From: Streptomyces sp. MP131-18
GTDB lineage: Bacteria; Actinomycetota; Actinomycetes; Streptomycetales; Streptomycetaceae
Direction: 5' to 3'
Length of the DNA stretch: 64,000 nucleotides
NCBI RefSeq assembly: GCF_001984575.1
Contig: NZ_LZNS01000001.1
Location: 2,545,233 to 2,609,232 of the forward strand
Under the pieces are notes generated by a model. The model worked only from the letters and a program-made list of their open reading frames with translations. It did not search any database and was not told the DNA's origin. How positions within the stretch are numbered: the first letter of the stretch is position 1; each line of letters starts with the position of its first letter. The position numbers and the translations under genes are program-made. Below are positions 23,597 to 33,318 of the stretch, piece after piece.

Positions 23597-26581
23597 CTAG
23601 GCGTCGGCGCCTTCACCGCCCCCGTCACCCTCGTTGTTGCCCTCTTCCGCAGGGGGCGTCTCCTCCTGCTCGTTGCGTGCGCTCTCCAGCTCGGACAGCC
23701 GGGCGAGCGCCTCCTCCAGACGCCCCTGGGCTGCGCCGTACGCCTCCCAGTCGCCCTCGGCGAGCGCGTCCTGGCCCTCCTGCCACGCGTCCTCGGCCTC
23801 GGCGATCGCCTCCTGGAGGGTGGCGTCCTCCGTCGGTGGCTCCTCGCCCTCGTCCGGTGGCGGTGGCTCCTCCTCGCCGGGGTCTTCACCCTCCTCGGTG
23901 ACACCGAACACGACGTCCAGGGCTCTGTCGAGGGATTCCTCGAAGACGATCTCCTCGCCGTACGCGACCAGCACCCGTTGCAGCAGCGGGTAATTCTGCC
24001 CGGCGCCGCGGACGTACACCGGCTCGACGTACAGCAGGCCGCCTTCGAGTGGCACGGTCAGCAGGTTGCCGTACTCGACCTCGGAGTCACCACGTCTCAG
24101 CAGGTTGATGCTCTCGGCGATCTCCGGATCGGAGTTGAATCTGCTCTGGACCTGTTGTGGACCCCAGACCGTCGTCGTCGACGGCAGGGTCAGCACTCTC
24201 ATGGTGCCGTAGTCCTCGGATCTGGCATCCGCCTCGACCGCCATATAGGCGGCGAGCGTGTCTCTGTTGAGCGGGGTGAACGACGTGGTCAGCGAGAAGA
24301 CCTGCTCGTCCTGGTCCGGCATCTTCATGCTGAGGTAGTACGGCGGCACGGACTGGCCCTGGTGGGTCGGGTCGTCCGGCACCTCCCAGCGCTCCGAACC
24401 ACTGTAGAACTGCGCCGGGTTGTCCACGTGGTACCGCTGGAGCAGGTCACGCTGCACGTTGAACAGGTCCTGCGGGTAGCGCAGGTGGTCCATCAGCTCG
24501 TCACTGATGGCGTCCCGGTCCTGCACCACGTCGGGGAACGCCTTGCGCCAGGTCTGGAGCACCGGGTCCTGCTCGTCCCACTCGTAGAGGGACACCTCGC
24601 CGCTGTAGGCGTCGACCGTGGCCTTCACCGAGTTGCGGATGTAGTTGACCTGGTTCTCCTGGGCGATGACCTCGCCCTGGTTCTCCGTGAGGGAGGTCTC
24701 CGTGGCGTCGCCCAGCGTCGTCCGCGCCGAATACGGATAGCCGCTGGTCGTGGTGTAGGCATCCACGATCCACTGAATCCTGCCGTCCACGACCGCCGGA
24801 TACGGGTCGCCGTCGATCGTCAGCCACGGGGCCACCGCCTCGACGCGCTCCTTGGGCGTGCGGTTGTACAGAATCTGCGAACCCTGCCCGATGGCACCGG
24901 AGTACAGGATCTGCGGCTCGCCCATCGTCAGCGCGTACGCGGCGCGGTTGAACCAGTTGCCCAGCGAGACGCCCGCGTCGCCCGAGTAGCTGTACTCGAC
25001 CTCGCCGTCCTCGCCTGCGTAGTCGATCTCCTGCTGCGGGCCGCCGACGATGGAGTACTGGGTGGTGTACTCACCGAAGTAGATCCGTGGCTCGTAGTCC
25101 GGCAGCTCGCCCCGCGGCGGCAGGTCCTGCTCGGTGAACGACGGCTGGCCGTTGTCCTGGACCTCGGTGCCGCTCGCGGCGACCATGCCGAAGCCGTGCG
25201 TGTAGCGGAAGTGCTCGTTGATCCAGTTCCGCTCGGGAATCTGGTTCACGTTCATCTCGCGGAGGCCGACCACGGTGTCCTGGTCGCCGTTCTCCGTCGG
25301 GTAGCGGTCGACGTCCAGCGTGGCCGGGAACTGGTAGTAGCCGCGGACCTGCTGGATCTGCTGGAACGCCGGGGAGACGACGCTCGGGTCGAGCAGCCGG
25401 ATGCTGGCCGTGGTGTTCACCGCGTTGCGCAGCGTCTCCGGCTCGGCCTCGCTCGTGCCCGAATAGTCCTCGATCTGGGCATCGGCAATGTCATACGCGT
25501 CCTTGGTGGACTGCATATGCTTGTCGATGTACTCGGTCTCCTTGGCCTGCTCGTTCGGCCGGACCTGGAACTGCTGCACCAGCGCCGGGTAGACCCCGCC
25601 GATCAGCACCGCGGACAGCACCATGAGGCCGAGTCCGATCACCGGCAGCTGCCAGCCGCGCCGCCACAGGGTGGCGAAGAACAGCAGCGCACAGATGGCG
25701 GCGATGATCGTCAGGATCGTCTTCGCGGGCAGGTACGCGTTCGCGTCGACGTAGCGCAGGCCCGTCCAGCCCTCCGCGTTCCTGAGGTCGCCGCTCTTGA
25801 GCGCGAGTCCGTACCGGTCCAGCCAGTACGCCACCGCCTTCAGCGCCACGAAGATGCCGAGCAGCACCGACAGGTGGCCGGTGGCCGCCGGGGTGATCCG
25901 GCTGCCGGGCGTGGTCAGCCGCACCCCGCCGTACAGATAGTGCGTCAGCGCGGCCGCCAGCGTGGAGAGCACCACGACCGCGAAGCCGAAGCCCAGCAGG
26001 AAACGGTAGAACGGATAGTCGAACGCGAAGAACGACACGTCCATGCCGAACTGCGGGTCGGCCGTCCCGAACGACGTGCCGTTGACCCACTGGAGCCAGG
26101 TGCGCCACTGGCTGGAGGCCGAACCGCCCGCGATCAGACCGATCACCACCGCGACCGCGAGGAGCACCCAGCGCTTGTACGGCGCGATGCTCATGCGGTA
26201 GCGGTCCAGGTTCTGCTGCTCCATCGACATCGCGCTCAGCGGCGGGCGCAGCCGGTGGGCCAGCCAGATGTTGAACCCGACGGCGAGCGCCATCAACACG
26301 CCGAAGACCGCGAACATGGTCACCCGGGTGAGCAACTGGGTGCGGTAGACGCTCGTGTAGTCCACCGAGCGGAACCACAGCCAGTCGGTCCAGAACCCGG
26401 CGAACATGGCGAAGAGGATGGCCAGTCCGGCCAGGATCGCCGCCGTGATCAGCAGCGACTTGGCACCTCTCGACGGGCGGCCTACGTTGAACCGCGGTCC
26501 GCCGGGACCTCTGGGGCCTCTCGGCCCGTTCGGACCATTGGGGCCACGTCCCGAGCCCCGGTCCGGCATCTGGAAAGCCAA
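23597..26581 (-). CDS. UPF0182-family large membrane protein
   Basis: The 994-residue product has a Gly/Pro/Arg-rich cytoplasmic N-terminus, then seven or so membrane segments between about 40 and 330 (for example [27 protein letters not shown], then [24 protein letters not shown]). A large extracytoplasmic domain of about 550 residues follows, then an acidic coiled tail ([32 protein letters not shown]). The family signature [24 protein letters not shown] is present. Function is unknown although the family is universal in Actinobacteria. I prefer the TTG at 26581, which has GAGG seven bases upstream and gives the common N-terminus (M)[11 protein letters not shown] 26590 and ATG 26569 are alternatives. 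Confidence 0.9.
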   Translation of the reverse strand: MAFQMPDRGSGRGPNGPNGPRGPRGPGGPRFNVGRPSRGAKSLLITAAILAGLAILFAMFAGFWTDWLWFRSVDYTSVYRTQLLTRVTMFAVFGVLMALAVGFNIWLAHRLRPPLSAMSMEQQNLDRYRMSIAPYKRWVLLAVAVVIGLIAGGSASSQWRTWLQWVNGTSFGTADPQFGMDVSFFAFDYPFYRFLLGFGFAVVVLSTLAAALTHYLYGGVRLTTPGSRITPAATGHLSVLLGIFVALKAVAYWLDRYGLALKSGDLRNAEGWTGLRYVDANAYLPAKTILTIIAAICALLFFATLWRRGWQLPVIGLGLMVLSAVLIGGVYPALVQQFQVRPNEQAKETEYIDKHMQSTKDAYDIADAQIEDYSGTSEAEPETLRNAVNTTASIRLLDPSVVSPAFQQIQQVRGYYQFPATLDVDRYPTENGDQDTVVGLREMNVNQIPERNWINEHFRYTHGFGMVAASGTEVQDNGQPSFTEQDLPPRGELPDYEPRIYFGEYTTQYSIVGGPQQEIDYAGEDGEVEYSYSGDAGVSLGNWFNRAAYALTMGEPQILYSGAIGQGSQILYNRTPKERVEAVAPWLTIDGDPYPAVVDGRIQWIVDAYTTTSGYPYSARTTLGDATETSLTENQGEVIAQENQVNYIRNSVKATVDAYSGEVSLYEWDEQDPVLQTWRKAFPDVVQDRDAISDELMDHLRYPQDLFNVQRDLLQRYHVDNPAQFYSGSERWEVPDDPTHQGQSVPPYYLSMKMPDQDEQVFSLTTSFTPLNRDTLAAYMAVEADARSEDYGTMRVLTLPSTTTVWGPQQVQSRFNSDPEIAESINLLRRGDSEVEYGNLLTVPLEGGLLYVEPVYVRGAGQNYPLLQRVLVAYGEEIVFEESLDRALDVVFGVTEEGEDPGEEEPPPPDEGEEPPTEDATLQEAIAEAEDAWQEGQDALAEGDWEAYGAAQGRLEEALARLSELESARNEQEETPPAEEGNNEGDGGGEGADA

Positions 26582-26699
26582 CGTGCGCACCTCAACGATT
26601 CGCAGGGTCTTCGGCCAGGCCGACCTAGGGAGCGGCCCACTGCACTAACTTACTCAAGCTTTACTCGGTTCCCGTTTTCGGGGTGCGAGACGGCACGAT

Positions 26700-27266
26700 A
26701 TGCCCATGGACAACACTCCTCCCGACGTACCTGAGACTCCGTCCGCCGCGACCGCACTGACAAGGGCCGTGCTCGAAATCGACGAATACGCCGCCGGACT
26801 GGGCTGGGACCGGCCCGCCCAGCTGTTCGCCCTGGTGGACACGGACCGGCTGCGGACCGAGGAGCCCGGACTCGCCGAGCAGCTGGAGCTCGGCGGCAGC
26901 GGCAGCAGCGGCCTGACCCCGGTCGAGCAGGACGAGTTGCCCGCGGGCGCGCCGCTCGACGAATTCCTCGCGACGATCGCCTGGCCGGACGCGGTCGCCG
27001 GCTGTGCGATGACCGTGGAACGGCTGATGCTCCCGCCCGCCGCCGAGGCGACGCTGCCGGACGGGGTGCCAGGACCCGAGCTGACGCGGTGGGTCGCGGA
27101 GCACCCGGAACGCCAGGAGGTGCGGATGACGGTGGCCGTACTGCGGGACGGGCGGCGCGAGTCGGCGGTGCGGCTGCGCGAGAAGGACACGGCCACGGAG
27201 GTGCTCACCGGGCCCGACCTCGTGCCCGGCCTCGCCGACGCGCTGGCCGCGACGTTCGAGGAGTGA
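26700..27266 (+). CDS. PPA1309-family conserved protein
   Basis: The 188-residue acidic soluble protein begins near MDNTPPDVPETP and contains ALTRAVLEIDEYAAGLGWDRPAQLFALVDTDRL, the hallmark of the actinobacterial PPA1309 family (unknown function). Later conserved parts are IAWPDAVAGCAMTVERLMLPP and the closing DLVPGLADALAATFEE. It is divergent from the UPF0182 gene, an arrangement I recall as conserved. ATG 26700 and ATG 26706 are both possible. No ribosome site lies before either, so the message may be leaderless. No catalytic motif is visible. Confidence 0.85.
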   Translation: MPMDNTPPDVPETPSAATALTRAVLEIDEYAAGLGWDRPAQLFALVDTDRLRTEEPGLAEQLELGGSGSSGLTPVEQDELPAGAPLDEFLATIAWPDAVAGCAMTVERLMLPPAAEATLPDGVPGPELTRWVAEHPERQEVRMTVAVLRDGRRESAVRLREKDTATEVLTGPDLVPGLADALAATFEE

Positions 27267-27336
27267 GGCGGGCGGCCAGCGGCGCGGGGCCCGGCTGCCG
27301 CCGCGGTCCCGCGCCGGCCCGGCGGCCTGAGCCCCG

Positions 27337-28428
27337 TCAGCCGGCCGGACACCGGTTCAGATCCTCGGTGGTCCCTTCGCGTATATCGGTCAGGGCGGCG
27401 AGGGCGTCGTCGAGCGTGCCGACCTCGACGAGGGTCAGCCCGTCCGGCACGTCCTGGGCGGCCACCTCGCAGTTGTCCTCGGGCGTCAAAAAGAACTCGG
27501 CGCCCGCGCCCCTCGCGGCGATCGTCTTCATCGAGACCCCGCCGATCGGCCCGACCCGGCCGTCCTCGTCGATGGTGCCTGTCCCGGCCACGAAGGCGCC
27601 GCCGGTCAGGTCGCCGGGGCTCAGCCGGTCGATCAGCCCGAGCGCGAACATCAGGCCCGCGCTCGGCCCGCCGACATCCGCCAGCTCGATGTCTATCTCG
27701 AACGGGAAGGTGTGGCTCGTGCCCGCCTGGATGCCCACGATGGCACGCCCGTCGTCCGGCGCCTCATCGGTGGTGATGGTGACGTCCGTGGTCTCGTCCG
27801 GCAGTTCGCCACCGGACTCCTGCGCGGCCTCCACCGCGTCGGCGGGCACGATGGTGAAGACGACGTCCTCGCCCGCACGGTGCTCGGTCACCAGCTCCGC
27901 CACCTGCTCCGGCTCGGTCACCTCCGTGCCGTCCACCGCCACGATCGCGTCGCCCGCATGCAGCTCCCCCTGGGCCGGGCTGTCCTCGACGACCGCGCCG
28001 ACGATCGTCTGCGAGCCGACCTCGAAACCCAGCTCCTCGAGGGCGGCGACCTTGGCGGTCTCCTGCGAGGCCGTGAACTCCTCCGCGTTCTGCTCCTCGA
28101 CCTGATCGGCCGACACGTCCTCCGGATACAGCGTCTCGTAGGGCACCACCGCGGCATCGTCGGAGAGCCAGCTGCCCACGGCCTCCAGCAGATTCATCCG
28201 GTAGTCCACGCCGGTGACGCGCACCGTCGTCATGTTCAGATGGCCGGCCGCCTCGAAGGTCTCCTCGCCCTCGATATGGAGAACGGGCTCACCGTCGTGC
28301 TCGCCCAGCGTGTTGACCGTCGGCCCGGGGGACATCTCCGCGTAGGGCACCTTGATGAGCACTCCGGCGCAGAGAAGCCCTATGAGCAGCAGGGTCGACG
28401 TCAGCAGCGTCGCGGTGCGGCGTGGCAT
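27337..28428 (-). CDS. YlbL-type membrane-anchored PDZ/Lon-fold protease
   Basis: The 363-residue protein has an N-terminal membrane anchor (ATLLTSTLLLIGLLCAGVLI), a PDZ domain at about 138-195 (VGAVVEDSPAQGELHAGDAIVAVDG) and a C-terminal Lon (S16) proteolytic domain. The catalytic dyad is visible: S256 in DVGGPSAGLMFALG and K301 in VGPIGGVSMKTIAARGAG. It would act on the outer face of the membrane, as B. subtilis YlbL does. It converges tail to tail with the PPA1309 gene. ATG 28428 fits the anchor. Substrates are unknown. Confidence 0.93.
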   Translation of the reverse strand: MPRRTATLLTSTLLLIGLLCAGVLIKVPYAEMSPGPTVNTLGEHDGEPVLHIEGEETFEAAGHLNMTTVRVTGVDYRMNLLEAVGSWLSDDAAVVPYETLYPEDVSADQVEEQNAEEFTASQETAKVAALEELGFEVGSQTIVGAVVEDSPAQGELHAGDAIVAVDGTEVTEPEQVAELVTEHRAGEDVVFTIVPADAVEAAQESGGELPDETTDVTITTDEAPDDGRAIVGIQAGTSHTFPFEIDIELADVGGPSAGLMFALGLIDRLSPGDLTGGAFVAGTGTIDEDGRVGPIGGVSMKTIAARGAGAEFFLTPEDNCEVAAQDVPDGLTLVEVGTLDDALAALTDIREGTTEDLNRCPAG

Positions 28429-28453
28429 GTCTTGACACTACGTGACGGCACTG

Positions 28454-28627
28454 TCAGCCGTCTGCCGGGGCCCGCTCCATGGCGGCCCGGAAAGCTTCGT
28501 ACCCGCGCACCCCGGCGGCGTCGCACACGCCGCCCGCACCCGTGCTGCGGCGCGTGGCCCACGCGCTCCACAGCCCCGCCACCACGGCCCCGGCGACGGG
28601 AATCAGCAGCCATACGAGGACCGCCAT
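28454..28627 (-). CDS. 57-residue membrane-anchored small protein
   Basis: Reverse-strand ATG 28627 is preceded by GGTGGGAGGTAGGTC, a strong ribosome site, and the frame runs 57 codons to TGA at 28454. The product starts MAVLVWLLIPVAGAVVAGLW, a single membrane helix with the positive ATRR after it. A cytoplasmic tail VRGYEAFRAAMERA follows, a pattern I associate with conserved Streptomyces small proteins next to ylbL. It lies 25 bp upstream of ylbL on the same strand and is likely co-transcribed. Because of its size it is easily missed in annotation. Confidence 0.8.
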   Translation of the reverse strand: MAVLVWLLIPVAGAVVAGLWSAWATRRSTGAGGVCDAAGVRGYEAFRAAMERAPADG

Positions 28628-28698
28628 GACCTACCTCCCACCTCGGCGACGTATCACCAACGTTCCGATGTGGGAACGGGTTACGCAACCGGAGTAGT

Positions 28699-28737
28699 GC
28701 CCGCCGAACGGTAACGAACCGGACTCGTTCGGCGGGC
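28699..28737 (-). terminator. Terminator after moaE
   Basis: Perfect 11-bp arms gcccgccgaac (28699-28709) and gttcggcgggc (28727-28737) enclose 17 nt, starting 15 bp past the moaE stop. Confidence 0.75.
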
Positions 28738-28751
28738 CCCCGAGGGGGCGT

Positions 28752-29204
28752 TCACGCGCGGACGCCCACCCACTCCTGGGTGCCGTCGGCGAAGGTCTGA
28801 TGCTTCCAGATGGGGACCTGGCGCTTCAGGTCGTCGATCAGCCGGCGGGCCGCCGCGAACGCCTCGCCGCGGTGGTCGCAGGCGACCGCGACGACCACCG
28901 CGGGCTCGCCGATGGCCAGTTCGCCGACGCGGTGCACGGCCGCGAGTGCCCGCACGGGGAAGTCCGCGGTCACGCCCTCGGCGACCCGCCGCAGCTCGTC
29001 CGCTGCGGAAGGATGGGCCGAATAGCCCAATGAGGTGACGGCCACCCCCTCCGCGTGCCCGTCGTGGTCGCGCACCGTGCCGACGAACAGTGCGGTCCCG
29101 CCCGCGGAACGGTCCCCCACCGCGCCGTACACCTCGTCCACCGACAGCGGGGCGTCCCTGATGTCAAGCAGCCGGATGGGGTCCTTCTCCGTCATCGCAC
29201 TCAT
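28752..29204 (-). CDS. moaE: Molybdopterin synthase catalytic subunit
   Basis: The 150-residue protein matches MoaE, which with thiocarboxylated MoaD inserts sulfur into precursor Z to make molybdopterin. GTALFVGTVRDHDGHAEGV near residue 36, LAAVHRVGELAIGEPAVVVAVACDHR, and the C-terminal LKRQVPIWKHQTFADGTQEWV with catalytic lysines are all conserved. It starts at ATG 29204 with GAGGATGAGCGT upstream, 15 bp after the SDR gene, so they share a transcript. No moaD lies beside it; MoaD must be encoded elsewhere. Confidence 0.94.
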   Translation of the reverse strand: MSAMTEKDPIRLLDIRDAPLSVDEVYGAVGDRSAGGTALFVGTVRDHDGHAEGVAVTSLGYSAHPSAADELRRVAEGVTADFPVRALAAVHRVGELAIGEPAVVVAVACDHRGEAFAAARRLIDDLKRQVPIWKHQTFADGTQEWVGVRA

Positions 29205-29219
29205 ACGCTCATCCTCACA

Positions 29220-30386
29220 TCAGCGGCGCCTGGCCCGGCGCGCGCGTCGGACCAGCGCCGCGGTGCCGACCAGCGCCACGGTCGCGCCGGCCGCGCCGAG
29301 CGTCGTCGCCGCGTCCTTGCGGCCCAGCCTGCGACCGGCCACGGTGTGTCGGCCCGCCACCTCGTCCAGCAGCTCGGCCAGCACCTCCTCGTTGCTCCAG
29401 CCCGGCCGCCAGCCCGCCTCGTACAGCTTGCTGCCGCTGACCACCCACGGGTGCATCGTGTAGGCGAGGTCGCCGGCGGGAGACGGCGTCAGGCCGAGGC
29501 GGTGCAGCCGGGCCGCGGCGCCCAGGGCCACCGGGGGCGGCAGCTCCATGCGCCTGATGCCGGTCAGCTCCTCGACCTCCTCCTGCTCCAGCCAGCCGTC
29601 GCAGCCGACCGCAAGCTCGCCCTCCACCTGCTCGCGTGCCGCGAACTCCAGGGCGCTGACCAGGTCCTCGACATGGCAGAACTGCCAGCGGGGCCGCGAG
29701 CCCGCGACGACCAGGAGCCGCGGGGACTCGAAGTAGCGGGTGAGCGCGGTGTCCGTGCCGCCGACGAGGATGGCCGGGCGCAGCACCGTGACGTTCAGCC
29801 CGGGGTGGGCGCGCGGGGCGCGCTGGGCCAGCCGCTCGATCTCCAGCAGGTCGCCGACGCACGTCGCGTCCGCGGTGGCGCGCAGTTCCGCGTCCTCGGC
29901 CAGGGGCACGTCGTTGTCCGGGAGCGCGCCGTACACCATGGCGGAGGTGCACAGCACCACCCGGCGCACCCCGGCCGCCGCGGCGGCGGTCAGGACGGTC
30001 TGGGCACCGCGCACATTGAACGCCGTGCGGGCCGCCGGGTCGGCCTCCAGGTCGAGGTCGAGCGCGAGGTGCACGACGACGTCGACGGGGTCGGCGTCCT
30101 CGTTCGCCCGCTCCCGCACGTCACCGGCGTCCGCGTCGCGGGCGGCGCCCGAGGTGCGCAGCAGGTCGGCGATGGCCGGGTCCCTGATGTCGAGGGTGTG
30201 CCACTCCGCGCCCTTGGCCTCGCCGACGCGCTCGTCGAGGGCGAGGACCCGCTTGACGTCATCTGCGGCCAGCAACCGCTCGGTGAGCAGTGCGCCGACC
30301 CCTGTGGCAGCGCCCGTGACCGCGACGGTCAACGGGGCGGCGGGGCCGTTTCGCGCTGCGCGAACGGCTGACTCCGGGGAACTCAC
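29220..30386 (-). CDS. NAD-dependent epimerase/dehydratase family protein (extended SDR)
   Basis: The 388-residue protein has a Rossmann glycine motif VAVTGAATGVGALLTERLL near residue 20, HTLDIRDPAIADLL (Asp of the nucleotide site), and an SDR-like VVLCTSAMVYGALPDND where Ser and Tyr-Gly lie in place of the usual YxxxK order, so catalysis may be atypical. The C-terminus has a short hydrophobic segment and ends RRARRARRR, suggesting membrane association. GTG 30386 is set by GGAGAGGTCCT; a longer frame to 30431 adds residues without support. It is upstream of moaE in one operon and divergent from a metalloprotease gene. The substrate is unknown. Confidence 0.82.
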   Translation of the reverse strand: MSSPESAVRAARNGPAAPLTVAVTGAATGVGALLTERLLAADDVKRVLALDERVGEAKGAEWHTLDIRDPAIADLLRTSGAARDADAGDVRERANEDADPVDVVVHLALDLDLEADPAARTAFNVRGAQTVLTAAAAAGVRRVVLCTSAMVYGALPDNDVPLAEDAELRATADATCVGDLLEIERLAQRAPRAHPGLNVTVLRPAILVGGTDTALTRYFESPRLLVVAGSRPRWQFCHVEDLVSALEFAAREQVEGELAVGCDGWLEQEEVEELTGIRRMELPPPVALGAAARLHRLGLTPSPAGDLAYTMHPWVVSGSKLYEAGWRPGWSNEEVLAELLDEVAGRHTVAGRRLGRKDAATTLGAAGATVALVGTAALVRRARRARRR

Positions 30387-30520
30387 AGGACCTCTCCAGC
30401 GGTTGTTTCGGTACGACGTGCGCAGGCCCATCCTGCCTGAGAGGTGTCTAGGCTGGGGGCACAGACCAGCGAATCACAGGCACGTTGGTTCCGTTCGACG
30501 ACACAGACCCGAGGATTCCC

Positions 30521-31981
30521 GTGAGTAACAATCCATTCGGATTCGGCCTCCCCGAGGAGCCGGAGGACGGCGAATCCGGCGAGAAGAAGGGCGGCGGCGG
30601 GCCGGGACCGGCCGACAATCCGCTGGCTGCCATGTTCGGCTTCGGTGGCGGCGGCCCCGGCGGGATGAATCCGCAGGATCTGGGCGCCGCGTTCCAGCAG
30701 CTGGGGCAGATGCTGTCGTACGAGGGCGGCCCGGTGAACTGGGAGCTGGCCCGCAGCATGGCGAGACAGTCGGTCGCGCAGGGCGCGCCGGACGGCTCGC
30801 GCGACGCGAGCGTGGGCGAGCGCGACCGCGCGCAGGTCGAGGAGGCCGTGCGGCTGGCCGATCTGTGGCTGGACGGCGTGACCTCGCTGCCCTCGGGCTC
30901 GGGCTCGGCGGTGGCCTGGAGCCGTGCCGAGTGGGTCGAGGCGACGCTGCCGGTGTGGCGTGAGCTGGTCGACCCGGTGGCCGAGCGCGTGGGTGCCGCG
31001 ATGGGCAATGTGCTGCCGCAGGAGATGCAGGCCATGGCGGGCCCGCTGCTCGGCATGATGCGCTCGATGGGCGGTGCCATGTTCGGCACCCAGATCGGGC
31101 AGGCCGTGGGCGTGCTGGCCGGTGAGGTCGTGGGCTCGACCGACGTCGGGCTGCCGCTCGGCCCGGCGGGCAAGGCGGCCCTCCTCCCGCAGAACGTCAC
31201 GGCGTTCGGCGAGGGCCTCGGCGTGCCGCAGGAGGAGGTCAGGCTGTACCTGGCGCTGCGGGAGGCCGCCCACCAGCGGCTGTTCGCGCACGTGCCGTGG
31301 CTGCGTTCGCACTTGTTCGGCGCGGTCGACGGCTATGCGCGGGGCATCCAGGTGGACACCGCGAAGCTGGAGGACATGGTCGGCCAGCTGGACCCGACGC
31401 GCCCCGAGGAATTGCAGGAGAAGCTCCAGCAGGGCCTGTTCCAGCCGGAGGACACGCCGCAGCAGAAGGCGGCGCTCGCCCGCCTGGAGACGGCGCTGGC
31501 CCTCGTGGAGGGCTGGGTGGACGCGGTCGTGCACGCCGCGGCGCAGCCGCACCTGCCGTCGGCCGGCGCGCTGCGGGAGACGCTGCGGCGGCGGCGGGCC
31601 TCCGGCGGGCCCGCGGAGCAGACGTTCGCCACGCTGATCGGCCTGGAGCTGCGCCCGCGGCGGCTGCGGGACGCGGCGCGGCTGTGGGCCTCGCTGACCG
31701 ATGCCCGCGGGGCGCAGGCGCGGGACGCGCTGTGGTCGCACCCCGACATGCTGCCGACGGCCGAGGACCTGGACGACCCGGACGGCTTCGTGCACCGCGA
31801 CCAGCCGGACTTCTCCGAGCTCGACCGCATGCTCGGGGACGCGGCGGGCGGCTCGGACGCCCCCGGTGCGGGCGGCTCCGGGCCGCGGCTGGACAAGGAC
31901 GGGCCGCGAGGACAGGACGACGGACCCGGCGGGGACGAAGCGGCGGGCGGGCCGGACGAGAAGGGCGAAGGCGACCGTTGA
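30521..31981 (+). CDS. F420-associated zincin-like metalloprotease (DUF2342 family)
   Basis: The 486-residue protein begins GTG 30521 behind CCGAGGATTCCC. A Gly/Pro-rich N-terminus precedes a helical core with MGNVLPQEMQAMAGPLLGMMRSMGGAMFGTQIGQAVG. The putative zinc motif REAAHQRLFAHVPWL (HxxLFxH) near residue 260 is what defines this actinobacterial zincin family, named by its association with F420 genes. The C-terminal 60 residues are acidic and disordered. It overlaps the following Nudix gene by four bases. Peptidase activity has, as far as I know, only been predicted for the family. Confidence 0.85.
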   Translation: MSNNPFGFGLPEEPEDGESGEKKGGGGPGPADNPLAAMFGFGGGGPGGMNPQDLGAAFQQLGQMLSYEGGPVNWELARSMARQSVAQGAPDGSRDASVGERDRAQVEEAVRLADLWLDGVTSLPSGSGSAVAWSRAEWVEATLPVWRELVDPVAERVGAAMGNVLPQEMQAMAGPLLGMMRSMGGAMFGTQIGQAVGVLAGEVVGSTDVGLPLGPAGKAALLPQNVTAFGEGLGVPQEEVRLYLALREAAHQRLFAHVPWLRSHLFGAVDGYARGIQVDTAKLEDMVGQLDPTRPEELQEKLQQGLFQPEDTPQQKAALARLETALALVEGWVDAVVHAAAQPHLPSAGALRETLRRRRASGGPAEQTFATLIGLELRPRRLRDAARLWASLTDARGAQARDALWSHPDMLPTAEDLDDPDGFVHRDQPDFSELDRMLGDAAGGSDAPGAGGSGPRLDKDGPRGQDDGPGGDEAAGGPDEKGEGDR

Positions 31982-32502
31982 GTCTGCACGGCGACGCGGT
32001 CCGCGTGCTGCGCGAGTGGGCCGCGCCCGACGCGGCGCAGGACGGGCTGCGGGAGGTTTACGCGGCGCACCTCGCGGCCCATCCCGACGGCATGTGGAAG
32101 GCGTGCCGGGCCGGGCACGTCACGGCGTCGGCGCTGGTCGTGGACCCGGTGCGGGAGCGGGCGCTCCTGACGCTGCACGGAAAGCTGGGCATGTGGCTCC
32201 AGACCGGCGGGCACTGCGAGCCCGCGGACGCGACGCTGGCCGGGGCGGCGCTGCGCGAGGCCACCGAGGAGTCCGGCATCGAAGGGCTCCGGCTGCTGCC
32301 CGCCCCGGCCGGGCTCGACCGGCACCACACGCCCTGCGCGGTGCACCTGGACGTGCAGTACGCGGCGGTGGCGCCGCCCGGTGCCCGTGCGGTGATGAGC
32401 GAGGAGTCGCGCGACCTGCGCTGGTTCCCGTTCGACGAGGTGGCCGACGTCGCGGACATGTCCGTCGTGCGGCTGCTCGACCGCACGCGCGCGCTGCTGT
32501 GA
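31978..32502 (+). CDS. Nudix hydrolase
   Basis: The 174-residue protein starts at TTG 31978, overlapping the metalloprotease stop (TTGA), with GAAGG in the preceding codons as ribosome site. The Nudix box is visible as GGHCEPADATLAGAALREATEESGI near residues 79-103, with the metal-binding REATEE core. The box follows KLGMWLQTGGH. The protein would hydrolyse a nucleoside diphosphate linked to some group X. A DNA-mutation-avoidance role is plausible but cannot be told from sequence. Translation is coupled to the zincin gene. Confidence 0.88.
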   Translation: MSLHGDAVRVLREWAAPDAAQDGLREVYAAHLAAHPDGMWKACRAGHVTASALVVDPVRERALLTLHGKLGMWLQTGGHCEPADATLAGAALREATEESGIEGLRLLPAPAGLDRHHTPCAVHLDVQYAAVAPPGARAVMSEESRDLRWFPFDEVADVADMSVVRLLDRTRALL

Positions 32503-32553
32503 CGCCTGGACCGCCCGCGCCGCGGCGGGGACGGCGGCCCCGCCACGTTCACG

Positions 32554-33303
32554 TCATCGGGCGCCCCAGGCGCCTCCCTGGTTGAGCCCGGGCCCCGCCC
32601 CCTGGCGGAACGGGAGCGGCTCGCCATGGGACGTCTGCTGGGGCGGCAGCATCTCGCTGGGCTGGACCACGACGTGGCCGTCGCCCATGAAGCTCAGCTC
32701 CCAGCCCTCCCCGGTGCTGCCCCGCCGCCGCCAGATCGGCCGGCTGCTGGTCTGCGCCTGCATCTGCACGCGGAGCGAGGTGGACCAGGCCACCACGGCG
32801 TCGGCATCGGCACTGCAGTAGCGCTCGGGCGTGACCCGCATGGCCAGCGGCCGTCCCGAGGTGGTGATGGCCACCTTCCCCTGCCCGCTGATGACCAGGT
32901 TGTACGCGCCGACGCCGGGGATGCCGTACTGGCTCTCCACGGATACGACGTCCCAGTGCAGGTGCGCGTCGAGCGCCAGAACGTAGGAACTGTCCACGGT
33001 CAGGCCCTCGTGGTCGACCTCCAGGATGTGGACGTGCTGCGCCAGGTTGGCGAGCCAGACGGAGCCCTGGCCGTAGCAGCGCATCAGCGGCAGAGACTCG
33101 CCGGCGTACTGCTGGCGGCTTTGCCGGCCGGGCGGCTGGTACTCGCCGTCGAACTCGACCATGCCCTCGAAGGCGACCATGCTCCCGGCCCTGGCCACCA
33201 CGTCGTCGCCCTGCCCGAGGCCGATGCGCAGCATGTGCGCCCCCTGGAGGGCGAACTTGTCCTCGGACTGGGTCACGGTGTGATGAAAAATCGGGCTTTG
33301 CAT
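32554..33303 (-). CDS. AIM24-family protein, third gene of TerD/AIM24 operon
   Basis: The 249-residue protein is an AIM24 (DUF124) domain: DDVVARAGSMVAFEGMVEFDGEY near residue 33, then GESLPLMRCYGQGSVWLANLAQHVHILEVD and GVGAYNLVISGQGKVAITTSGRPLAM. These are the repeated beta turns of the family's trapezoid beta fold. The bacterial members are cytosolic with unknown role. A Gln/Pro/Gly tail ends the protein. ATG 33303 lies 15 bp after the second AIM24 gene. The three genes of this operon clearly share an origin. Confidence 0.88.
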   Translation of the reverse strand: MQSPIFHHTVTQSEDKFALQGAHMLRIGLGQGDDVVARAGSMVAFEGMVEFDGEYQPPGRQSRQQYAGESLPLMRCYGQGSVWLANLAQHVHILEVDHEGLTVDSSYVLALDAHLHWDVVSVESQYGIPGVGAYNLVISGQGKVAITTSGRPLAMRVTPERYCSADADAVVAWSTSLRVQMQAQTSSRPIWRRRGSTGEGWELSFMGDGHVVVQPSEMLPPQQTSHGEPLPFRQGAGPGLNQGGAWGAR

Positions 33304-33318
33304 CGCGGCACTCCCCCG

